Assembly (NCBI GenBank): GCA_947073645.1
Contig: CAMTMK010000012.1
Coordinates: 1 to 63,912, forward strand
Length of the DNA: 63,912 bases
Origin: an uncultured bacterium
GTDB lineage: Bacteria; Cyanobacteriota; Vampirovibrionia; Gastranaerophilales; Gastranaerophilaceae
Direction of reading: 5' to 3'
The notes beneath the pieces were generated by a model, which was given only the letters and a program-made list of their open reading frames with translations, did no database searches and was not told the origin of the DNA. The position numbers and the translations under genes were made by a program. Shown piece by piece: positions 8,341-16,646 of this stretch (its first letter is position 1; every line of letters begins with the position of its first letter).

Positions 8341-9951
8341 ATGAAGTACTCAAAATATTCAACAGTAATAATAGGCAGCGGTATTGCAGGGTTATATGCC
8401 GCATTAAAAATAGAACAGCAGGTAAAACTTCCTGATGGGATTTTATTAATTACAAAATCAAGACTGGGTGAAAGTAATTCAAGATATGCTCAGGGTGGTA
8501 TGGTTGCTGTCATGAAGGACAATAAAACTGACAGTGTTGCATCTCATATTTCTGATACGATAAAAGCAGGTGCGGGCTTGAGTGAATTTAATACCGTTAA
8601 ATTTATTTCGGAAAATTCTGATGCTGTTGTAAAAGATTTATTGAAATTCGGTGTTGAATTTGATAGAGATGAAAATAATAATCTATGTTTTACCAGAGAA
8701 GCAGCTCACAGCGTGAGAAGAATTCTTCACTCAGGCGGAGATGCTACGGGTAAGATGATTGAGCAGGCATTGTGCCGTAAGGTTTCGGAAAACGAAAATA
8801 TAGAAATTTATGAGCAGACCGATGCTGTTGAACTGCTCGTAAGTTCGGGTGAATGTAAAGGTGTTATTATTTTTAATAACGATATCGGTGAATATGAAAC
8901 TATATATTCTCCTGCAATAATTCTTGCAACAGGCGGGCTTGGTCAATTATATAAATATACGACAAATCCTGTTGGCGCAACAGGTGACGGCATAGCTCTT
9001 GCATATAATGCCGGTGCGGTAATGCAGGATATGGAATTTGTTCAGTTCCACCCGACAGCACTTGCAATTGATGGTGATGAAAACAGGTTTTTAATCTCGG
9101 AAGCTGTCAGAGGGGAAGGTGCAAAACTTTGTGATGCTGACGGTGTTGAATTTATGTGCAAGTATGATGAGAGAAAAGAACTTGCACCGCGTGATATTGT
9201 GACTCGCGCAAATTATAATGAAATGCAGGAAAATCATACAGATTGCGTTTATTTGAATGCATCTTGTATTGACAGTAAAAAACTTGCAAAACGCTTTCCG
9301 ACAATTTCTAAAAAATGTCTTGACCATGGAATTGATATTGCAAAAGATTATATTCCTGTAGCTCCTGCTTCGCACTACTTTATGGGCGGAGTTCGCACAA
9401 ACCTTAAAGGTGAAACTTCAATAAACGGACTTTATGCAATTGGAGAGGTTGCATCAACAGGTCTGCATGGCGGAAACAGATTGGCAAGCAATTCATTATT
9501 GGAATGTGTTGTCTGCGCATATTCTGCTGCGGAATATTTAAAATCAATTGAGTTAAAAACTCCTAAACAAATTGATGAAGAAATTAAATCAATTATAGAT
9601 AAATACAGCAATGAAGATATTATTATGGAGGAATTGGATATTCAGTCGTTGAAATCTGAATTGCAAAATATTATGTGGAATTATGTCGGGATTTTAAGAG
9701 ATAAAAAATCTCTTGAACAGGCAAATGAACTGTTATACCGCTTAAAAGCAGACTTCCCGCGCACTGAAAAATGTTTAAACAGAGAAGAATATGAATTCAG
9801 AAATATGCTTACGGTTTCACAGTTGATTGCTCATTGTGCATTGGACAGAAAAGAATCCCGCGGAGCACATTTCAGAACAGATTATCCGAACACAAATGAA
9901 GAATGTATTCACAGTTATATAGTAAAAGAGGTAGAAGAGTATGCTAAGTAA
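8341..9951 (+). CDS. nadB: L-aspartate oxidase
   Basis: A 536-residue FAD enzyme that oxidises L-aspartate to iminoaspartate, the first step of de novo NAD synthesis. The FAD-binding motif is VIIGSGIAGLYAAL near the N-terminus. NSRYAQGGMV, ASHYFMGGVRTN and HGGNRLASNSLLE are family signatures. The length is normal. It overlaps nadC by 11 bases. nadA is not in the window. Confidence 0.97.
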   Translation: MKYSKYSTVIIGSGIAGLYAALKIEQQVKLPDGILLITKSRLGESNSRYAQGGMVAVMKDNKTDSVASHISDTIKAGAGLSEFNTVKFISENSDAVVKDLLKFGVEFDRDENNNLCFTREAAHSVRRILHSGGDATGKMIEQALCRKVSENENIEIYEQTDAVELLVSSGECKGVIIFNNDIGEYETIYSPAIILATGGLGQLYKYTTNPVGATGDGIALAYNAGAVMQDMEFVQFHPTALAIDGDENRFLISEAVRGEGAKLCDADGVEFMCKYDERKELAPRDIVTRANYNEMQENHTDCVYLNASCIDSKKLAKRFPTISKKCLDHGIDIAKDYIPVAPASHYFMGGVRTNLKGETSINGLYAIGEVASTGLHGGNRLASNSLLECVVCAYSAAEYLKSIELKTPKQIDEEIKSIIDKYSNEDIIMEELDIQSLKSELQNIMWNYVGILRDKKSLEQANELLYRLKADFPRTEKCLNREEYEFRNMLTVSQLIAHCALDRKESRGAHFRTDYPNTNEECIHSYIVKEVEEYAK

Positions 9952-10771
9952 TTTTTATATAAAAGAACATGTTAAATCAGCATTGCAGGAAGATATCGGA
10001 TTTGGCGATATTACAACCGAAAATCTTACTGACGGAAGTGAATATCTAAAAGCAGAATTGAATACAAGAAATGATGGTATACTTTGTGGATGTGAAGTCT
10101 TTAAGACTGTTTTTGAAATTCTTAGTTCAGATGTTAAAATAAAATTTTATTTTAAAGACGGCGATAAAATCCAAAAGGGCGATAAAATTGCTGATTTGGA
10201 AGGCCCTGCAAAATATTTGCTTATGGGCGAACGTGTTGCCTTAAATTATATTCAGAGAATGTCGGGTATTGCAACTGAAACTCGTAAGTATCAGGAAGCG
10301 GTTAAACCTTATAATGCAAAAGTTGTTGATACAAGAAAAACAACTCCGAACTTCCGCTCTTTTGAAAAATATTCTGTAAAAATCGGAGGCGGAGCATTAC
10401 ACAGATTTAATTTATCAGACTGTGCAATGATTAAGGATAATCATATAAGACTTGCAGGTTCTATTACAAATGCTGTTCAAAAATTAAGAGAAGCAATTTC
10501 TTTTACACACAAAATTGAAGTAGAATGTGACACATTTGAGCAGGTTAAAGAAGCTGTTGAAGTCGGTGCAGATATTATTATGCTTGATAACATGACGACT
10601 GAAACAATGAAAGAAGCTGTTGAATATATTAATCATCGTGCAATTGTTGAAGCAAGCGGAAATGTTAATTTGAATACTGTAAATTCAATAGCCTCAACAG
10701 GTGTAGATATAATTTCATCAAGTGCAATAGTCGCAAAAGCGCCTACTTTGGACTTGGCACTTGATATGTAA
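9941..10771 (+). CDS. nadC: Quinolinate phosphoribosyltransferase
   Basis: A 276-residue enzyme that converts quinolinate and PRPP to nicotinate mononucleotide. The signature DTRKTTPNFR followed by KIGGGALHRFNLSD is intact, as is VECDTFEQ near the active site. The ATG lies inside the end of nadB, so the two are translationally coupled. Confidence 0.97.
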   Translation: MLSNFYIKEHVKSALQEDIGFGDITTENLTDGSEYLKAELNTRNDGILCGCEVFKTVFEILSSDVKIKFYFKDGDKIQKGDKIADLEGPAKYLLMGERVALNYIQRMSGIATETRKYQEAVKPYNAKVVDTRKTTPNFRSFEKYSVKIGGGALHRFNLSDCAMIKDNHIRLAGSITNAVQKLREAISFTHKIEVECDTFEQVKEAVEVGADIIMLDNMTTETMKEAVEYINHRAIVEASGNVNLNTVNSIASTGVDIISSSAIVAKAPTLDLALDM

Positions 10772-10795
10772 GTGTAAAGTTAACACCAATTGTTA

Positions 10796-10826
10796 AGCGT
10801 CTGAAAAATTAAATTTTTCAGACGCT
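10796..10826 (+). terminator. Long inverted repeat after nadC
   Basis: AGCGTCTGAAAAATT and its exact complement flank a single A (15-base arms). Only a weak T run (CTCTATATTT) follows, so termination is likely but not textbook. Confidence 0.6.
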
Positions 10827-10880
10827 CTCTATATTTGCATTATTTTTTAAAAAAAAATTGTAAACTTTCTTAAATAAGGT

Positions 10881-10911
10881 AGCAAAAAAAATTTTCCTTT
10901 GTTTTAAAATG
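10881..10911 (+). promoter_or_regulatory. AGCAA-class promoter
   Basis: AGCAA (10881-10885), a 16-base spacer, then TTTTAAAATG; upstream of the 10941 operon. Confidence 0.4.
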
Positions 10912-10940
10912 AATGTAGATACATTTTATTTGGTGAAAAA

Positions 10941-11723
10941 ATGAAAATTAACTCAGTACAACGTGATATGACCCTTAAACAGGGTATTTCGACGCTCCGT
11001 TCGGAATCTACGAACTTTAGAGAGAAGTATGGTGCGAACATGTGTGACAGAGGATATAGTGCGAATTATTGCGGCAGTTTTACGGGAAAGAGTAAACCTG
11101 CCGCAAAATTTTTGGATAAAATCCTCTCAAGCGGATGGTTTGGTAAATTCGCAAAATATTCTTACGAACATAATATTTCCACATCAGCTTTAATTGCTCT
11201 TGTGTTGGCAGGTATTATGCGCCCGGCAACTATTATGGCACTGCCCGGTAAGAAAGACAAAGAAGACAAAATTTACGCATCAGGACATGCGATGGCATCA
11301 GGAATTATCGGTTTTGCAGTTTCAACTGCCGTAACAAGCCCTTTTGATGAATCTATTAAAAAAGTATTTGACCAAAAGAAATTTGCTCGCGGAAAGTTCA
11401 AAGAAATGGATGAAAAAATTGCAAAATTAAATCTTGAAAAAGAAGCTAAAACAATTACCGAAGAGGCGAAAAAAGAATTAAAAGCTCTTACTAAAAAACG
11501 CGATGCTCTTAATGTTCTTGTTAAAAATATTCCGGATTGGCTCATAGGTGTTCCAAGAGCAATGTTAACAATTGCTTTAATTCCGCCGATTTTGAAATAC
11601 GTTTTCGGCTTGGAAAAGAAAAAGAAACCTGCTCCGGAAGCACAACAAAAACCTGTAGAAGCTCCAAAAATGGATTTTATTGACAAAGATGTCTTTAAAA
11701 ATGTTAAAGGAGGTGTTCAATAA
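10941..11723 (+). CDS. Hypothetical membrane protein with F-x-G motif, first of a paralogous pair
   Basis: A 260-residue protein. The N-terminal region has no signal peptide and contains YCGSFTGKSKP near residue 45. Hydrophobic segments follow around 75-95 (ALIALVLAGIMRPATIM), 118-132 and 200-220. Between them is a Lys/Glu-rich coiled coil (EMDEKIAKLNLEKEAK). The arrangement of a helix, a charged KDKEDK-type loop and a second helix resembles the next gene, suggesting an old duplication. It overlaps that gene at TAATG. No known family. Confidence 0.75.
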   Translation: MKINSVQRDMTLKQGISTLRSESTNFREKYGANMCDRGYSANYCGSFTGKSKPAAKFLDKILSSGWFGKFAKYSYEHNISTSALIALVLAGIMRPATIMALPGKKDKEDKIYASGHAMASGIIGFAVSTAVTSPFDESIKKVFDQKKFARGKFKEMDEKIAKLNLEKEAKTITEEAKKELKALTKKRDALNVLVKNIPDWLIGVPRAMLTIALIPPILKYVFGLEKKKKPAPEAQQKPVEAPKMDFIDKDVFKNVKGGVQ

Positions 11724-12502
11724 TGAGTTTAATGATTACTCCTTATAACAATAATTACAGACAGCAAAGACCTTCTTTTAAAGGTGCAGAACAAGTTACA
11801 AAAGCAGCAGCAGAAAGTTCAAAATTCTTTGCTCCGGTAGAAAAAGCTTATGATGGTTTTACAGATAAAATAGCAGAACATGTTACTTCAAGATTTGTTA
11901 ACTGGGGACCTTTAGAGACTCTTGCTGACAAATTGAAAAATACCAATAATTTGTTCCAGCACTGTCTGACAGTAGGTTCTGTAGTTACAAGCGGTCTTTA
12001 TATGCAAAGAACTTTGGTTAACAAAGATTTGGATAAAGACAGAAGAAATACATTGGCTGTAAACCAGGGTTTAACGCTTGTTGCATCGACTGCAGGAGCT
12101 TATGCGCTTGATAAATATATCAAAGGCTGGTGGGACAATATAACTGCTAAATTTGCAGGACATCTTTTGAATGATAACGATTTCTATACGAAGTTTAAAC
12201 AGGAAAAAGATTCTATTACAGCAGCAAACAAAAAACTAAAGGGTACTAATGCAGAATTGAAATCACTTCCGAAAGTAGATAAGCTTGTTAAGGAGCATTC
12301 TTACTATAAATCATTGAGTGCAAAAGATGCTGATATACTATTGAAAAAATTAAAAGGTATGTCACCATTGAGAACAATGATTGTATTCGGATTTGTATAC
12401 AGATATTTTGTACCGGTTGCGGTTACGAAACCGGCAAACAAACTTTGCGATATGTATCTCAAAAAGAAAAAGGAAAATGTAGAAAATACACAAAAAGCAT
12501 AA
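11723..12502 (+). CDS. Hypothetical membrane protein with N-terminal F-x-G motif
   Basis: A 259-residue protein starting MSLMITPYNNNYRQQRPSFKG, the clearest example here of the Asn/Gln/Tyr-rich leader ending in S-F-K-G. A membrane-like stretch follows near 80-125 (LTVGSVVTSGLYM, GLTLVASTAGAYAL), and another near residue 220. The ATG overlaps the upstream stop and is preceded by GGAGG inside the upstream gene. A terminator follows. Function unknown. Confidence 0.78.
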   Translation: MSLMITPYNNNYRQQRPSFKGAEQVTKAAAESSKFFAPVEKAYDGFTDKIAEHVTSRFVNWGPLETLADKLKNTNNLFQHCLTVGSVVTSGLYMQRTLVNKDLDKDRRNTLAVNQGLTLVASTAGAYALDKYIKGWWDNITAKFAGHLLNDNDFYTKFKQEKDSITAANKKLKGTNAELKSLPKVDKLVKEHSYYKSLSAKDADILLKKLKGMSPLRTMIVFGFVYRYFVPVAVTKPANKLCDMYLKKKKENVENTQKA

Positions 12503-12503
12503 T

Positions 12504-12532
12504 AAAAAGGCATCTGAGAAGATGCCTTTTTT
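12504..12532 (+). terminator. Rho-independent terminator
   Basis: AAAAAGGCATCT / AGATGCCTTTTTT with a GAGA loop. Confidence 0.9.
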
Positions 12533-12533
12533 C

Positions 12534-12562
12534 TTGAAAAAAAAAGATATTTATAGTATATT
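12534..12562 (+). promoter_or_regulatory. Sigma-70 promoter of the HEAT-queC operon
   Basis: TTGAAA (12534-12539), a 17-base spacer and TATATT (12557-12562). It starts inside the T-run of the preceding terminator. Confidence 0.65.
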
Positions 12563-12579
12563 TTTAGCGGGGTAACAGA

Positions 12580-13497
12580 GTGGAAAGAGATTATTTAGAA
12601 ACAATTGCAAAAGAATGTAATTTATATGACGCAAACGATGTAGATGCTGTCATTAAAAAAATACAGGCTCTTGACGAAGTTTATGAGCGTGATAATCTTG
12701 TTGAAATTTACAGTTATTTTCTTGAAGTTTCTAAAAATCCAGATATTTTGATGTGTGTTATACAATGCTCTGACAGGATTAGAGATAAGGCGATACTCGG
12801 CAGACTGCTCGATTTGCTTTTATTAAAAGAGGATGAGTTTGTAAATGTACGCGTAATGTGTGCGAAGGCTGCCGCAAATCTTAAAGATACATCTGCGGTA
12901 ACACCACTTTTGTACTGCCTGAACAATAAAGATGAAAATTACAAAGTTCGTCTTGCTTGTGCCGATGCATTGGGGAAAATTGGCGACAGATATGCGGTTG
13001 CACCGTTAATTGATGTTGTAAAAGATGAGGATGAAAAATCAGTTTATTTGCGTGAGTCTTGCGCTTCAGCATTAGGTATGCTTGGAGATTTACGAGCAGT
13101 TGACCCTTTGGTAAGTATTTTGGAAACCCAAAAGGGTATTTGGAACAAATTTACTTTCCTGAAAGAACGTGTTATTGAGGCTCTCGGTAAATTAAGACTT
13201 GATGATAACGAACGTGTTTTTAATGCGTTGAAAAATTCTCTTGTAGATGAATCTCCGCAAATAAGAATTAATGCTATTGAAGCGATAATGGAAAGTGAAA
13301 ATCCTCGTTCGGTTGAAACTATTAGGACTTGTCTTCTTGAAGATGAGGATGAAGAAGTTAAGAAAAATGCTTTAATTGCACTTTATAACCTTATCGGACG
13401 CGAAATTTTAGATGAAGTTGCAAACAGCCCTGATTTTTCGGACAATCTAAAAATGGAAGCTGTTTCAATGATTTCGGAGTATGAGGAAGATGAATAA
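12580..13497 (+). CDS. HEAT-repeat protein
   Basis: A 305-residue all-helical protein of PBS-lyase-type HEAT repeats, for example VRLACADALGKIGDRYAVAPLIDVV and LRESCASALGMLGDLRAVDPLVSIL. The start is GTG at 12580; no in-frame ATG occurs for about 50 codons. Such proteins are scaffolds. It overlaps queC by eight bases, and the four-gene run to 15311 looks like one operon, but no link to queuosine is implied. Confidence 0.88.
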   Translation: MERDYLETIAKECNLYDANDVDAVIKKIQALDEVYERDNLVEIYSYFLEVSKNPDILMCVIQCSDRIRDKAILGRLLDLLLLKEDEFVNVRVMCAKAAANLKDTSAVTPLLYCLNNKDENYKVRLACADALGKIGDRYAVAPLIDVVKDEDEKSVYLRESCASALGMLGDLRAVDPLVSILETQKGIWNKFTFLKERVIEALGKLRLDDNERVFNALKNSLVDESPQIRINAIEAIMESENPRSVETIRTCLLEDEDEEVKKNALIALYNLIGREILDEVANSPDFSDNLKMEAVSMISEYEEDE

Positions 13498-14137
13498 AGG
13501 TATTATTTTACTTTCAGGCGGGCTTGATAGTCTTGTGAGTCTTGGACTTGGCGGATATGATGTTTCGCTGGCTTTGACTTTTGATTACGGGCAAAAGTCA
13601 GTTAAAGATGAGATTGAAGCATCTCGAAAAATTTGTGAATATTACGGGCTTGAGCATAAAATAATTAAGCTTGAATGGCTGAAAAATATTACGCATACTG
13701 CTCTCGTGTCAGACGATAAACTGCCAGATAAAATTGATGAAAATTCTGCAAAAAATGTCTGGGTTCCAAACAGAAACGGGTTGTTTCTCAATATTGCAGG
13801 TTGTTTTGCAGATGCTGAGGGGTATGATTATATCCTGATTGGTGCAAATAAAGAGGAGGCACAAACATTCCCTGATAATACAAAAGATTTTATCGAAAGG
13901 GTTAATGCTGAATTTGAGTTTTCTACCCGTAAACAGCCAAAAGTCATTGCACCCTTGATAAATTATGATAAAAATGATATAGTAAAACTTGCATTAGAAC
14001 ATGATGTTCCCCTAAATTTTGTCAAAAGCTGTTATGCTGGAGGGGAAAGGCATTGCGGAAAATGCGAATCTTGTATAAGATTGAAAAATGCACTTTTATA
14101 TAATCATGCTGAAAAACTTGTAGAGGAATTGTTTTGA
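13490..14137 (+). CDS. queC: 7-cyano-7-deazaguanine (preQ0) synthase
   Basis: A 215-residue ATP-dependent enzyme that converts CDG to preQ0 in queuosine synthesis. The PP-loop SGGLDS is at the N-terminus and the zinc site CxxxxxxxCxxCxxC (CYAGGERHCGKCESC) at the C-terminus. An ATG at 13481 would add three residues, but GGAG at 13476-13479 is better spaced for the ATG at 13490. queD is encoded 34 kb away in this window. Confidence 0.95.
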   Translation: MNKGIILLSGGLDSLVSLGLGGYDVSLALTFDYGQKSVKDEIEASRKICEYYGLEHKIIKLEWLKNITHTALVSDDKLPDKIDENSAKNVWVPNRNGLFLNIAGCFADAEGYDYILIGANKEEAQTFPDNTKDFIERVNAEFEFSTRKQPKVIAPLINYDKNDIVKLALEHDVPLNFVKSCYAGGERHCGKCESCIRLKNALLYNHAEKLVEELF

Positions 14138-14688
14138 AAACTTTATTGATAGATAACGAAATTAAATATGAAGGCTGGCAGTTATGTCCGCATTGGATTT
14201 ACAGAAATTTTAAAATTCAAGGTGATGCAACCGTTGCTTTTGTTGGTGAATGTGAAGTTAAATTAACTGAAATGGTTGACATTGAAGATGTTATCAATGA
14301 TGAATCTATTTACAGCAAATCAATGTTGAGTTTTATATCTGAACAGTTTAATGTCGGGTTGGTTGAAGGTGTTTTTAGACAAAGACTTTTAATATGTATA
14401 ATAAAAGAAGCTTTGGAAAAACGCGGGTTTAAAATTACCAGAAACGGTGATGATTTATTTTTTGACGGTAAAAAATTAACTGTATCAATTGCGACTAAAT
14501 CCGCAACTTCTGTTTTAATCCATACAGGAATAAATATTTTGTCTGACGGTGCGCCTGTCAAAGCAAGCGGACTTACAAGCGAATTGGGTATTTCAGATAT
14601 CAAAGATTTAGCACAGGAAATTATGAAAAATTATGCTGAAGAAATTGATGATATAATTATGGCATCAACAAAGGTTAGAGGTGTGTAA
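14134..14688 (+). CDS. DUF366 family protein
   Basis: A 184-residue soluble protein starting at a TTG (14134) that overlaps the queC stop, with AGAGGA upstream. The segments YEGWQLCPHWIYRNF and TGINILSDGAPVKASGL match DUF366 as I recall it. The biochemical role is unknown. Confidence 0.8.
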   Translation: MKTLLIDNEIKYEGWQLCPHWIYRNFKIQGDATVAFVGECEVKLTEMVDIEDVINDESIYSKSMLSFISEQFNVGLVEGVFRQRLLICIIKEALEKRGFKITRNGDDLFFDGKKLTVSIATKSATSVLIHTGINILSDGAPVKASGLTSELGISDIKDLAQEIMKNYAEEIDDIIMASTKVRGV

Positions 14689-15311
14689 TGCAAGAAGATT
14701 TAAAAAAATCAAATCACATTAGCTATAAAGATTACCAGAAAAAAGTTACTAAAAATCCAAATGAAGGTATTGCGATTTTTGTATCTGCATTTTTTATTTT
14801 GTTATTGTTATTCTTAGGAATTGCTAAACAAATTTCACCTGAAATTGATGTTTCTATCGGTGATGAGAACGCTAAAATTTCTCAAGAAGATGAAGAAGAA
14901 AAATCTGTTGTTGATGAAAGATTAAAACTTTTACAAATGGAAGATAACGGTGAAAATACGTTTGCGCCTGAACTTGACGAAAAAGTTGTACTTCCGGAAA
15001 AGAAAAATACAGAAGATGTGAAAGCGGAAGAAGAAATAAAACTTTCTGAAAAAGAGGCATCTCCCAAACCGACAGAAACAGCTGCACCTGTTTCTTCAAA
15101 AGTTGTAGTCGGTTATTATCAAACAAAAGAGCAGGCAGAAGTTGCAAAAGGTATAATTGCTGAGGCAGGTTTGAATATTAATCCTTTTGTAAGAAGTATA
15201 GGTGGCGCTTATACAATTCAGGTAGGTTCTTATTCTTCGCGTGAAAAAGCTCAGAGTGTTGTTAATGACTTACTCAGAAACAACTATCCTGCAAGGATTA
15301 TTACTGAGTAA
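14688..15311 (+). CDS. SPOR-domain membrane protein
   Basis: A 207-residue protein. Residues 1-26 are cytoplasmic, 27-48 form one membrane helix (GIAIFVSAFFILLLLFLGIA), then comes an acidic Glu-rich linker. A SPOR domain occupies about 130-207 (VVVGYYQTKEQAEVAKGII through YTIQVGSYSSREKAQ). SPOR domains bind denuded septal glycan, so a role at division sites is likely. It is the last gene of the operon and ends five bases before the convergent surE stop. Confidence 0.9.
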   Translation: MQEDLKKSNHISYKDYQKKVTKNPNEGIAIFVSAFFILLLLFLGIAKQISPEIDVSIGDENAKISQEDEEEKSVVDERLKLLQMEDNGENTFAPELDEKVVLPEKKNTEDVKAEEEIKLSEKEASPKPTETAAPVSSKVVVGYYQTKEQAEVAKGIIAEAGLNINPFVRSIGGAYTIQVGSYSSREKAQSVVNDLLRNNYPARIITE

Positions 15312-15316
15312 AGCAT

Positions 15317-16108
15317 CTAGAACCAGTTGCATAAATCGTTATTGCAAAGCACTTTTTCTAAATCAGACATTGTGTTTTCGTTTGTCATTTCATAAGTTAC
15401 AGGAGTAATTGAAATTTTATTATTTCTTACTGCTGCAATATCAGTATTAGCATCAACAGGTTCTGTTATAAGTTCACCTGCCATCCAGTAATATACTTTT
15501 CCTCGCGGGTCAACTCTTTTTTCGTAATTATCCGTAAACATTTTTCTGCCGAGTTCTGTGATTGCAACGCCTGCAATATCGTCTTCATCAAGTGCCGGGA
15601 TATTAATGTTTAATAAACTTTTTTTCGGGAAAGTGAATTGCGAAAGTTTTGGCAAAAGTGCATTAACAAATTTTGCTGAAAACCTAAAGCTGTCCATTTC
15701 ATAATGCATGCTTGCCAATGACATTGCAATACTTGGAAATCCCAGCATTGCACCTTCCATTGCACAGCTTACAGTTCCTGAATATAAAATATCAGCTCCC
15801 AAGTTTGGACCATGGTTAATACCTGAAATTATAATATCAGGACGTTCTTCCGGTGATAAAATTGCACTGATACCGATTTTGATACAGTCTCCCGGAGTTC
15901 CTGTTGTGACCCACGCTCTTTTTACATTGCCGTAAGCTTCAACTTCTTCAACTCTAATAGGTGTATGCAATGTTAGTGAATGTCCTGCAGCACTGCGTTC
16001 TCTATCGGGTGCAATTACGTATACTTCGTGTTGTTCTGCAAGAACTTCTGACAGGCATCTTATGCCGTTAGCTGCAATTCCGTCGTCATTTGAAATTAAT
16101 ATTTTCAT
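15317..16108 (-). CDS. surE: 5'/3'-nucleotidase SurE
   Basis: A 263-residue metal-dependent nucleotidase. The N-terminus MKILISNDDG carries the metal ligands D8 and D9. S39 lies in RERSAAGHS and the Asn ligand in ISGINHGPNLG. There is no Shine-Dalgarno: an extended -10 (TGGTATCAT) ends six bases before the ATG, so the mRNA is predicted leaderless. Confidence 0.96.
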   Translation of the reverse strand: MKILISNDDGIAANGIRCLSEVLAEQHEVYVIAPDRERSAAGHSLTLHTPIRVEEVEAYGNVKRAWVTTGTPGDCIKIGISAILSPEERPDIIISGINHGPNLGADILYSGTVSCAMEGAMLGFPSIAMSLASMHYEMDSFRFSAKFVNALLPKLSQFTFPKKSLLNINIPALDEDDIAGVAITELGRKMFTDNYEKRVDPRGKVYYWMAGELITEPVDANTDIAAVRNNKISITPVTYEMTNENTMSDLEKVLCNNDLCNWF

Positions 16109-16114
16109 ACAAAA

Positions 16115-16123
16115 ATGATACCA
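16115..16123 (-). promoter_or_regulatory. Extended -10 of leaderless surE
   Basis: TGG-TATCAT on the minus strand, then TTTTGT, then ATG. The -35 is weak, as is common for extended -10 promoters. Confidence 0.6.
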
Positions 16124-16174
16124 TATTTAATTATTAAGTTTTGTAACAAAATATTGACAGTATTACCTTGGTAT

Positions 16175-16207
16175 AGCAATTTTATATATCAAAAATTGTT
16201 TATATAT
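16175..16207 (+). promoter_or_regulatory. AGCAA-class promoter of the candidate ncRNA
   Basis: AGCAA (16175-16179), a 17-base spacer, then TGTTTATATATATA. TTTTGTAACAA lies about 30 bases upstream, as it also does before the genes at 18286 and 26093. Confidence 0.5.
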
Positions 16208-16208
16208 A

Positions 16209-16337
16209 TACACACGAGGAAAGCATAAAACGAGGAATCACGAAAAACGTTTTATTGCACACTACACTTCACACTATTACGAGGAATTATGAAAAAAAAA
16301 TTCCAACTCTCGACTTTTTGTCGGGAGTTTTTTTTGT
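16209..16337 (+). ncRNA. Candidate ~130-nt ncRNA with three ACGAGGAA motifs
   Basis: A promoter-like signal, then ACGAGGAA at 16214, 16230 and 16279, then a strong terminator. ATAAAACG and CGTTTTAT can pair around the second copy, placing AGGAA in the loop. GGAATT and AATTCC can pair around the third. A 26-codon ORF from ATG 16289 (after GAGGAATT) runs through the terminator, so full translation is unlikely. Repeated GGA in loops recalls CsrA-sponge RNAs or anti-SD decoys; this is inference only. Confidence 0.45.
16305..16335 (+). terminator. Rho-independent terminator of the ncRNA
   Basis: ACTCTCGAC / GTCGGGAGT (one G-U pair), loop TTTTT, then eight T. Confidence 0.9.
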
Positions 16338-16397
16338 GCTACGCACGTAGCCCATTGGGTTTTGGATGAGCTTATTATAACATTGTGAGCCCGTACG
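16338..16397. repeat. Dispersed-repeat-like stretch
   Basis: It begins with the palindrome GCTACGCACGTAGC. GTGCTACGCACGTAGCC matches GTGCTGCGCACGTAGCC in the leader of the second prepilin (about 24611-24627, minus strand). Confidence 0.4.
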
Positions 16398-16538
16398 CTA
16401 TTTATTAATAATCATTAAAATTTCAGCAAGTTTACCTGAATTGTTATCTTTAAACTTTATTTCTTTTTTTGTTTCTTCAGGAGTAAATTCTGATTTTTGA
16501 TAATTGATTAAATATTTCATAAATTCTGGACTGAACAT
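16398..16538 (-). CDS. Small hypothetical protein, 46 residues
   Basis: The frame from ATG 16538 to TAG 16398 encodes MFSPEFMKYLINYQKSEFTP and a further 26 residues ending LAEILMIINK. GGGAAGGTG is well spaced before the ATG, and the promoter is of the AGCAA class with exact 17-base spacing. Codon use looks normal for the window. It is soluble, helical and charged, of unknown function. It is easily missed because of its length. Confidence 0.7.
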   Translation of the reverse strand: MFSPEFMKYLINYQKSEFTPEETKKEIKFKDNNSGKLAEILMIINK

Positions 16539-16555
16539 ATAAACACCTTCCCTAC

Positions 16556-16590
16556 ATTTATATAAAAACACATGACTTAAATTTTTTGCC
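16556..16590 (-). promoter_or_regulatory. AGCAA-class promoter of the 46-residue gene
   Basis: GGCAA (16586-16590), 17 bases, then TTTTTATATAAATGTAGGG on the minus strand. The start TTAGGCAA and end TATATAAAT match the promoter at 736-770 with identical spacing. Confidence 0.5.
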
Positions 16591-16646
16591 TAAAATTTAC
16601 AAATTATTTACATTAATGTGTGTTATAATATTTACAGGTGGTAAAA

